Part shown: positions 55,990 through 64,000 of the stretch, piece by piece
Layout of the letters: each line of letters begins with the position of its first letter
Position numbering within the stretch: position 1 is the stretch's first letter
Origin: Pardosa pseudoannulata
Lineage: Eukaryota > Arthropoda > Arachnida > Araneae > Lycosidae
Assembly (NCBI GenBank): GCA_032207245.1
Contig: CM063504.1
Location: 22,508,565-22,572,564 of the forward strand
Direction of reading: 5' to 3'
DNA: 64,000 nt
The notes under the pieces: model-generated
What the model was told of the DNA's origin: nothing
The model's input: only the letters and a program-made list of their open reading frames with translations
Database searches by the model: none
Program-made: the position numbers and the translations under genes

Positions 55990-57243
55990 GCCAGAGCTCT
56001 TATAAATATCTTTTTAAGAGTCTTAACCCTTTTCATAGTGACGGTACTTTATAAGTACAGCTTCAATCAAACACCTATATATTCCTAATAACGCCGTTTT
56101 TCCTGACGGTACTCACAAGGACATGAACGGTGCAGTTCCTACAGCAGAAAAGAAATGACATCACCAATTAGGAATCTTTTTTATTCGCATAGTAGGGGTT
56201 TTATAATTGGTGTGCTGCATTCGAAGGTCATTTTGTGGTAGAGTTGATACACTTGTTGTTCAATTGAGTAAATTTAGTGGTTTATTACCAGTTATTTGGT
56301 ACTATTAATTTTTAGAGACTTCTCTACTTCTCAAATAAGCATTTCTTTTGTTTCATTCATAATTTAATGCTTTATATTCTATCATAGTGCAAAAATATAT
56401 GTTGGTACTAGAAAAAGTACCAGCTTCAAAATTAACTACTAAAATACAGTAAAAATTAATTTTCTTTTTTCTATAATTATTGTAACTCTCGCTGAGCGGT
56501 TTGCGATGTTTCTACTTCCGATTGTAAGTCATACCCTAGTTATCTGGATATGATTTCGCATGGGTCTCGTATAAGGAGCAGGTATGGAGGCGAAATAATC
56601 AGCCGTAGAGGATTTCAAACTTAACAACTATTCATTTATTTAACAAAAATTTAAAGAACTATTCAAATGTATAAGCAAAATCGTCCAGAGAGGAGATTAC
56701 TCTAGAGAACCTGCTCATCTCAAAGTTCAGCCGGGAGTCCGTCCCGTTTCTTCTTTTCCAAACAGGAAACCTCGATATTAGGGGAGATCGACATCCCCCC
56801 TCTTTGACCTTTGTCCTTCAAGTACCCGAACGCCCTTTGGCGCCCAGCCGACACGGTCACCCAAAGCACAATTTCTTTTCTCTGTCGGTACGTTGACAAA
56901 AACGGCACACTTGACACTTTAATCGTTTGTGCGTCAAAAGGACCATTACTTTTACAATACTGCCATTTTCAATTTTTCAAAAGAATAAAAGTTCGACCGA
57001 TCCCCAACAGAGACGGACTCGACTCTTACAATTATTCTCCATTAAATCTTATCTAATGATGCAAAAATGCAGTAAGAAAGTGGATGGTAAATTAATTCAG
57101 GATATAAAGGGTTAATCGAACGATATGGCTCTCAATGTCATTTTAGATATCGATTTATCTCCACCGCAAGAGTGTAGCATACATAGAGTTACAAATTAAA
57201 AACGAATATAAAGAAGAACATTACTTACCTTAATAAATATGTT

Positions 57244-57244
<1 letters not shown>
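55990..57244. other. No recognisable gene
   Basis: A GC-richer patch at 56700-57010 has overlapping short frames on both strands (62-81 codons) but no family resemblance. It may be decayed mobile DNA. Confidence 0.4.

Positions 57245-57294
<50 letters not shown>
57245..57294. repeat. Compound (AT)n(GT)n microsatellite
   Basis: About 11 AT units followed by about 14 GT units. Confidence 0.96.
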
Positions 57295-57296
<2 letters not shown>

Positions 57297-57462
57297 ATGC
57301 TCCGTCAATTTTGGACACTTCAGTTATTAAAAGCATTTCAGACTGTAAAAGACTAAACAACAATGTAACAATAAATGTTGTCTTAAATTTAATTTTTTTC
57401 TTGTTATTTAACACGTTCTCTGATAATTTTTTTGTCTTTCAGAAATGTGCGCCACTTTTCTT

Positions 57463-57640
57463 TATTATCATTTTACCATACAATTTGCTGATTTGGTGCC
57501 CTTTTTGTTATGGAAGCACCATGTAGGTACGGCAACATCGCTCCCTATGAGGGGACAACACACAAATACATCCTACTCGGTAATCGAACCCAAACCCATC
57601 AGTTGGGAGCACAATGCGTTAACCACTGCGCAATCTAGGC
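57463..57640 (-). mobile_element. SINE2 copy (tRNA-derived)
   Basis: Read on the minus strand: tRNA-like head GATTGCGCAGTGGTTAACGC (A-box region), then GGGTTCGATTACC-type B box around 57576-57590, then a 3' part with 'tacatggtgcttcc' and 'caaattgtatggtaaaat'. Paired with 15387-15565. Confidence 0.75.
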
Positions 57641-58220
57641 GGCATCGAGTCAAATATAATAACGCTAATATTATAAACATGGTCAAAAGACATTATCAAT
57701 TAGTCTGATGTTAACATTTTATAACGTCATAATTTATTCTATCATGTCCAAATCACCTTTAATGTCACAGCAATATATAAGAACATTATATAACACACGA
57801 CCTGCATTACCGTATAATAAATAGAGACGACTTACTGAAAAATAATTAAGCCGACTTCAAAGACACGTTATTAATAGCGTTATGAATGAAGTCGTACCTA
57901 ACAGCACGCCCACATCCTACCGCTGTGTATAAAGCCAACAAGGTCGTAACTCCCGAGGGGTCCGATGAATATTGCGTGCTTAATTAATGAACAGAAGGTG
58001 TAATAAGTTCAAAAGATATGCAGTAGGCTGATGACAAGATAAGTTTTGTTTACCTGAGCGTGGGGTTTTATGTATTACGGTTTGCTCGTCTAATGAATAG
58101 GACTCATTTTCTAATTATGTAGCATGACACGTCCTATAAACGAGAGAAAGGAAACTAACACTAATGCTTCCTTTGGTATATTACAATCGAGGGAACTTTA
58201 TAAATATTTTGGTTGGAGAG
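57641..58220. other. No recognisable gene
   Basis: AT-rich, nothing assigned. Confidence 0.55.
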
Positions 58221-58234
58221 TGTTAGGATAAAAT

Positions 58235-58643
58235 CGTCGTTATTATTATTATTTCCAATGATGACAATTTTATTCCAATTCGGGGCACTTGCTTTTATTG
58301 CATTCGCCACTATTAAGCTGCAAATATATGTTATTTTATTATGGAGGCACTATGTAAGTGACCAACGTTCTTTCCTTAAACTGAACATAAAACTAAACAA
58401 AAAATAGAGTCCTCGTAATTTAAAAGCAGGGACTAAGCAGAAGCCCCTCCCCCTCCCCCAGACTTGCTCTGCCACCTCCAGAGGCATCACTAGGGAATTT
58501 ATAAGAGATTGCGACAACGATCCAATTTTACCTACCCCAGCCGTTATTATTAACACTGCGGATCTTTAGCCGGTTCGAACCTCGAACTTGCAACACTCTA
58601 GTTGTGAGATCGATGCCTTTGCCGAACTGAGATATCATGACTC
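58235..58643 (-). mobile_element. SINE3 copy
   Basis: Flanked by tgttaggataaaat (58221-58234) and tgttaggataagat (58644-58657), a 14 bp duplication with one change. Minus strand: tRNA-like head with GGCAAAGGCATCGATCTCAC and GAGGTTCGAACCGG (B box), a long body, then a 3' region shared with SINE2 and an AAT-repeat tail. Confidence 0.82.
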
Positions 58644-58657
58644 TGTTAGGATAAGAT

Positions 58658-59300
58658 TTTAAAATAACCGAAATTTTTTGCCTTAGATTTTTGTTTTATA
58701 CTAGTTGTCACCCACCTTTTCTTAATTGCAACCGTTTTTTTTTTCTGGTTTTAAAAATGTTCCTAACTCAAATTTCTCATCCACCATATTTGATTTCATC
58801 CATAATATTTGATAAATAAAATAACAAAAAAATGGTCTGGAAAATATATTTTAATGCTTAGCAAAAGCAATGATAATGTTGTGTATTTGTAAATACATAG
58901 CACTGTGTATTTGTAAATACATAATTTCTTGAATTTTGTCAGTTTTCGGTAATCTAATCAACATACTTGGCATTAATTCCTTTTGGTGACTTTGGAGACA
59001 AAATCTTACGCCAATAGAAGGTTCAAGAAAGTGTAGAACAGGTATTTTTCAGAATGTACTCCACCTACCTGAATAAATTTTTAAACAGGAGCCATCTCCA
59101 ATTTAGATTGTCAGTATTGTTTAATAACCACACAACCATATATCATTTTCAAGACGGCCCACAAAAAGCTTTTGGGTTCGGAAAGCCTGCATTAGGCATT
59201 CAGTTAACGGAATTTCCCTTCTTGAAATCAGAAATCAACTTGTCTAAATTCTGTCACTGAGGCCCAGGATTGCAACTGACGCCTCTCAAAACTTCTTGCT
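58658..59300. other. No recognisable gene
   Basis: Contains a direct repeat TGTGTATTTGTAAATACATA at 58880-58899 and 58904-58923. Otherwise nothing assigned. Confidence 0.5.
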
Positions 59301-59306
59301 ATCCTC

Positions 59307-59649
59307 ATTTGACTTGCCGGTTACCCGGCTCAAGGTGCAACGGGCTAAATTCCCTTCCTTTAGTCTCTAGTTCGGTCCGCGTGGTTCGCGCCACCCTCAC
59401 TAATTCCGGCTTCAAGAGGTCCGCTAAAGCATCCAAAAGTCTTCCAAATTCTTCCTCCTAATGTCTCACTGCTACGCTCACTAGTGGATTGTGCCTGCGG
59501 CGCTCAGGGCGTGCTTTGGGCACTTCAAGGGTGACCGCCGGCGTGGGATGGCCCATTACTTGCGATCTGCCCACCACCACTAGGAAATGCCTGGAGAGCC
59601 TCACGGCCATATGGGCCCGGTTCAAAGTTAGGTTGTCTAAATTCCGCAC
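59307..59649 (-). pseudogene. GC-rich coding-like remnant, family unknown
   Basis: Minus-strand reading is open from 59649 to a TAG at 59458-59460, then open again in the same frame to about 59307. The second half reads EEEFGRLLDALADLLKPELV and RVARTTRTELETKGREF, a helical charged pattern like a gag or LINE ORF1. The GC content is far above its surroundings, which suggests a once-coding insert. I do not recognise the family. Confidence 0.35.
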
Positions 59650-60099
59650 CGCTGTACTATCCTTAACACTACAAAACTACCGTAGTCAAAATATATTGAA
59701 TGTATTATACATTAAGAAAAATCCGAGACCAATTTCAACATTTTACTGCCCTTTACTAAGAATGTTTTGTTATTCTGTTATTATATTTAAAACTTAATTG
59801 TAGCCCAAACCCATCTCTTACTTTTTTTAATATTCGCTGACACAAACAGTGACAAAGAGGTTTTACCAACGTTGTTTTGTTTTAATCTCCTTTCAGCAAG
59901 GACATCTGTTACCTGTATTTATATTCTGTAAATGTAAAAATTTTGCTTTTTACATGAATTTTTTTTTTTTTTTTTTTTCCAGTATTAGTCTCCTTTTTCA
60001 TAGTCCTCTTCGACTGATCAGGTTTTTGTTAATTCATTATTGTATTTTATGGATTTATAATGAGTATTTTTCTGTAGCATTCAGCTACATATATTTATA
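59650..60099. other. No recognisable gene
   Basis: AT-rich with a run of about 20 T at 59959-59978. Confidence 0.55.
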
Positions 60100-60103
60100 T
60101 ACA

Positions 60104-60129
60104 TAACACACACACATACATACACACAC

Positions 60130-60162
<33 letters not shown>
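60104..60162. repeat. (CA)n/(TA)n microsatellite
   Basis: ACACACACAC, ACATACATAC and ACACACACGTG followed by about 15 TA units. Confidence 0.92.
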
Positions 60163-60165
<3 letters not shown>

Positions 60166-60167
<2 letters not shown>

Positions 60168-60181
60168 CTAATGCCTTGCCA

Positions 60182-60237
<56 letters not shown>

Positions 60238-60253
60238 TGGCAAGGCATTAGTT
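60166..60253. repeat. 88 bp palindrome centred on (AT)n
   Basis: AACTAATGCCTTGCCAATGA at 60166-60185 is matched exactly by its reverse complement ending at 60253; the whole middle is AT dinucleotides, so the full segment can form one cruciform. Confidence 0.95.
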
Positions 60254-61599
60254 TAAACGTAGGAGTAGCCCGCACCTCAATAATCACTTACGCACACATA
60301 TACATCAGATAAAATCTATAGAAGTATATATTCTATAGAAAATTAGAATCTATAGAAAATTATAAATGACTTAATTTTTTAAGAAAAAGAATTATCAAAA
60401 AATAGCCTCAATTTTATTTATAAATTACCTTTTAAGTTTGAGTATAGTCCATAAGAAACTTTCACCCAAAAATTTAATTCGCTATATTACTTGGTTATGA
60501 AATTTTTAATATTAATTCTCGCATTATTCTATATTATTTAATTATTGACTGAATTTCTTTTCATTTTTTCCCTTCAAAAATAAATATCCCGTGATTAATT
60601 ATATATTGTATATGACAAAAATCATTGCAATATTTTATATTTTCCAAATGCTTAATTTCTTCAGATTATCCATTAGATTCTCGATTAGGTTTTATTGTAC
60701 AATAACAAAAAAGAAAAGTTACGTCACCCTAATTTCTACTACTCATTTTGTTTATAGTCACGTCATGATTCATCTCAAAATATGAAGCGTTCACAACCAG
60801 ACTGAATCAGGACCATTATAAAAAACTTAGAAAAACCAACTCTTAAAGCCTCTGGTACATATTTCATTCCCAGAAATTTCAATTGATTTTAGAAAATGTT
60901 CAATCACTTATTTTCTAACATATATACATAAGCGTATATCTGAAATGACAATTTATTAACCCTGATGAACTTTCTCATTTTGTAAAAGAAAAATAAGACT
61001 TGGTTCACTCTTGTTGTGAAACCCTCATATATTATCAATATCGCCATCGCTTTAAAATTACTTTCGATATTAGAACGAGCTCGCTGTGGCATTTGATGGA
61101 TACTGGAAGGCAGGAAAAAACCCTGGCAGCGATAGTACCTCAGACAACCAGTTATTTATAAAGCGCACCCACACATGTACGACATCTCTATTCTTTTAGT
61201 TCAAATTTATACGTTTTGAAACGGAAAAATCCTTTTATAAATTCTCCAGCAATAGATTTAAAATTCCATCTCGATCGAGTTCAGTGATCTGCTTTGACCT
61301 TTTCTTAATCAGTATGGCGCAAAGATGCTAAAAATAGGCAAAAATATAAAATGTCAAATGTCACTCGTAATCACGTGTAAGCACATTTAACGACTGTAAA
61401 TTCACAGTAACAAAAGGATTTCCGAATAAATTGTGATTTAAAACAAATCAAAAATATGAAAAATGATTAATGATAAAGTTAACATTAAAATGATAGTGGA
61501 CTTCGACTGAATGAAATTTGGTTGAAATTTCTACATTTCTATCTCGCTGAATTATAAAATATAACTGAAAATGAGAAAAAATATTTTTTTTAATATTCA
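60254..61599. other. AT-rich stretch without a recognisable gene
   Basis: Nothing assigned. Confidence 0.55.
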
Positions 61600-63145
61600 T
61601 CACCTTTTTTAAAGTAAAATTACCCTTTAATGAATACTTTTCAAACCCAACATACAATAACATGATTAGTTTTAGCACTCTCAAATATTTTTTTGAAATT
61701 AAAGTTATCTTTTAATGAATACTTTTTAAACACAACATACAAAAACATGTTTAGTTTTAGCACTCTCAAATATTTTTTGAAAGTAAAATTACCTTTTGAT
61801 GAATACTTTTTAAACACAACATACAACATGATTAGATTTAGCACTCTCAAATATTTTTTTGAAAGTAAAGTTATCTTTTAATGAATACTTTTTAAACACA
61901 ACATACAATAACATGATTAGATCCAGCACTCTCAAATATTTTTTTGAAAGTAAAATTACCTTTTAATGAATACTTTTTAAACAAAACATACAAAAACATG
62001 TTTACTTTTAGCACTCTCAAATATTTTTTGAAAGTAAAATTACCTTTTAATGAATACTTTTTAAACACAACATACAAAAACATGTTTAGTTTTAGCACTC
62101 TCAAATATTTTTTTGAAAGTAAAATTACCTTTTAATGAATACTTTTTAAACAAAACATACAAAAACATGTTTAGTTTTAGCACTCTCAAATATTTTTTGA
62201 AAGTAAAATTACCTTTTAATGAATACTTTTTAAACACAACATACAAAAACATGTTTAGTTTTAGCACTCTCAAATATTTTTTTGAAAGTAAAATTACCTT
62301 TTGATGAATACTTTTTAAACACAACATACAATAACATGATTAGATTTAGCACTCTCAAAAAATTTTTTGAAAGTAAAATTACCTTTTAATGAACATTTTT
62401 TTAAACACAACATACAATAATATGATTAGTTTTAGCTCTCTCAAATATTTTTTGAAAATAAAATTACTTTTTAATGAATACTTTTTAAACACCATACAAT
62501 AACATGATTAGTTTTAGCACTCTCAAATATTTTTTTTGAAAGTAAAATTACCTTTTAATGAATACTTTTTAAACACAACATACAATAACATGTTTAGTTT
62601 TAGCACTCTCAAATATTTTTTTGAAAGTAAAATTACCTTTTAATGAATACTTTTTAAACACAACATACAATAACATGTTTAGTTTCAGCACTCTCAAAAA
62701 AATTTTTGAAAGTAAAATTACCTTTTAATGAACATTTTTTTAAACACAACATACAATAATATGATTAGTTTTAGAACTCTCAAATATTTTTTTTGAAAGT
62801 AAAATTACCTTTTGATGAATACTTTTTAATACAGCATACAATAACATGTTTAGTTTTAGCTCTCTCAAATATTTTTTTGAAAATAAAATTACTTTTTAAT
62901 GAATACTTTTTAAACACCATACAATAACATGATTAGTTTTAGCACTCTCAAATATTTTTTTGAAAGTAAAATTACCTTTTAATGAATACTTTTTAAACAC
63001 AACATGCAATAACATGATTAGTTTTAGCAGTCTCAAATATTTTTTTGAAAGTAAAATTACCTTTTAATGAATACTTTTTAAACACAACATACAATAACAT
63101 GATTAGTTTTAGCAGTCTCAAATAATTTTTTGAAAGTAAAATTTT
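61600..63145. repeat. Minisatellite, 84-85 bp units, about 18 copies
   Basis: Unit landmarks: TTTTAGCACTCTCAAATATT, a T run, GAAAGTAAAATTACC, TTTTAATGAATACTTTTTAA and AACATACAATAACATG. Spacing between successive GCACTC motifs is 85, 81, 85 and 85 bases in the first units. Repeated frames on both strands arise because the period is near a multiple of three; they are not genes. Sequence variants recur in blocks, giving higher-order structure. Confidence 0.97.
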
Positions 63146-63331
63146 TGTATTTTATAAATATCTTAGACACTATACCATTAATAACTACCGATCCCTTTGA
63201 AATTTATTAACTTTTTTAGCAGATAAAATAATTATTTAAAATCAATATAATCATATCTACAAATTTTGTATTAAAAGACAATTTTGTGCAGAAAAAACTG
63301 ATTTTCGTTATCATGATGTCTTGCCTCTTCA
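63146..63331. other. No recognisable feature
   Basis: AT-rich flank between the minisatellite and SINE1. Confidence 0.6.
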
Positions 63332-63510
63332 GCCGAACGATGGCCGATTGGTTAGGGTGCTGACCGTCGGTACCGGAGTTCGTGGGTTCGAATCCCACAG
63401 TGACATGGATGTTCGTAGCCGTTCGGAATCGGCTTTAAGCTGTAGGTCCCGGTCTCATTAGCCCTCGTGTTGAAAAAAGTAGACCGTCGCACTCCAAACC
63501 AAACCAAACC
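63332..63510 (+). mobile_element. SINE1 copy, near consensus
   Basis: GCCGAACGATGGCCGATTGG head, B box GGTTCGAATCC, GTAGCCGTTCGGAATCGGCT body, 'tgtaggtcccggtctcatta', AAACCAAACCAAACC tail. A short duplication at the ends is not certain. Confidence 0.95.
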
Positions 63511-64000
63511 TTTTTTCTTAATGATATTTTCCTGAATGCATGAGATAAATGGCTGCCTAATGACAATTCCCGCATTCACCGTTTCCTATTTCTGAGTCCA
63601 TCAAAATATGATGGACTGAAGTTCCACTGTATACGTTAAATATACTTATTTGACATGTAAAATGCATGAAATATTAAGTCTGATATATTTTTTTCCTACA
63701 CGATGTGATATGTTAACGAGTCATTAACTTAAAAATTAGTGCCAAATCGACCGGGTACATGCACTAGCGTCTTAGTTATAGGTACGTGTGCTGAAAGGTG
63801 AATACCCGGCGTTGCTTGGGCTTTAATAATAATAATAAAAACTAAACACTGCCGAGAAGAAGCGATTTATCGAGCATTACAACATAACAGAATTTTAATC
63901 GATAGCATTTTACTACAGGGCCGTAGCCAGAAGTAAATAACGGGTGGTGAGATTCAGGTTTAAAATTTCTATGTGATAATTTTTTTAATACACATTTAAG
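63511..64000. other. No recognisable gene
   Basis: A small GTCCATCA/TGATGGAC hairpin at 63596-63616 sits beside TTCCACTGTATA, which resembles a pogo-type end, but no partner end lies in the window. Confidence 0.45.

Noticed and set aside
61448..62327. Repeated VFKKYSLKGNFTFKKYLRVLK and FNEYFLNTTYKNMFSFSTLK frames, looking like a repeat protein
   Set aside because: The period of the minisatellite is near a multiple of three, so both strands stay open. Frames break at every 85 bp unit or indel, and no start, signal or domain supports a gene.
61600..63145. CRISPR-like array
   Set aside because: Units are contiguous with no unique spacers, and the context is eukaryotic.

Overview
This window reads as AT-rich, repeat-dense animal nuclear DNA with no host gene that I can recognise. 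It is eukaryotic because it holds tRNA-derived SINEs with 12-15 bp target-site duplications, LINE RNase H domains, LTRs with TATA and AATAAA signals, and Tc1, Tigger/pogo, piggyBac, hAT and Helitron remnants. Long (AT)n, (CA)n and (CT)n microsatellites and an 84-85 bp minisatellite add to this. An arthropod is likely and an arachnid is my impression only. No open frame exceeds about 142 codons, and every frame with family resemblance belongs to a decayed mobile element.

Layout. 0-10 kb: a SINE3 copy, a Tc1-like element (about 2.19-3.23 kb), a TTAA-flanked MITE, three copies of a 165 bp MITE, a LINE 3' end and a 410 bp foldback element. 10-20 kb: SINE1 copies and tail duplications, an LTR-like remnant, a 330 bp tandem duplication, a SINE1 inserted in a SINE1, and a deleted piggyBac element that keeps the end of its transposase. 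20-30 kb: a microsatellite-linked repeat (repeat X), a pogo-type MITE, two Tigger elements (one inside a SINE and itself invaded by a TTAA MITE), an LTR-retrotransposon gag remnant and more MITEs. 30-40 kb: a piggyBac MITE inside a SINE1, a Helitron helicase remnant, a hAT element inside a SINE1, and a LINE RNase H remnant carrying a SINE1. 40-50 kb: a LINE 3' part holding both a SINE1 and an 803 bp solo LTR, another solo LTR, a nested SINE pair and a 342 bp (AT)n block followed by repeat X. 50-64 kb: a degenerate tandem array broken by two insertions, an inverted pair of one dispersed repeat, a Tc1 remnant, SINE2 and SINE3 copies, an AT-centred palindrome and the minisatellite at 61.6-63.1 kb.

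The main result is relative chronology. Many insertions keep intact duplications and the interrupted host element reads correctly when the insert is skipped, so the order of events can be read directly. The dominant family, SINE1, has tRNA-like A and B boxes, a body of about 175 bp and an AAACC-repeat tail. It occurs about 25 times on both strands and serves as both inserter and target. No novel protein-coding system is visible. The unusual material is structural: families of TTAA-flanked MITEs, a LINE 3' hairpin with compensatory base changes, a microsatellite-bounded repeat, foldback elements and a higher-order minisatellite.
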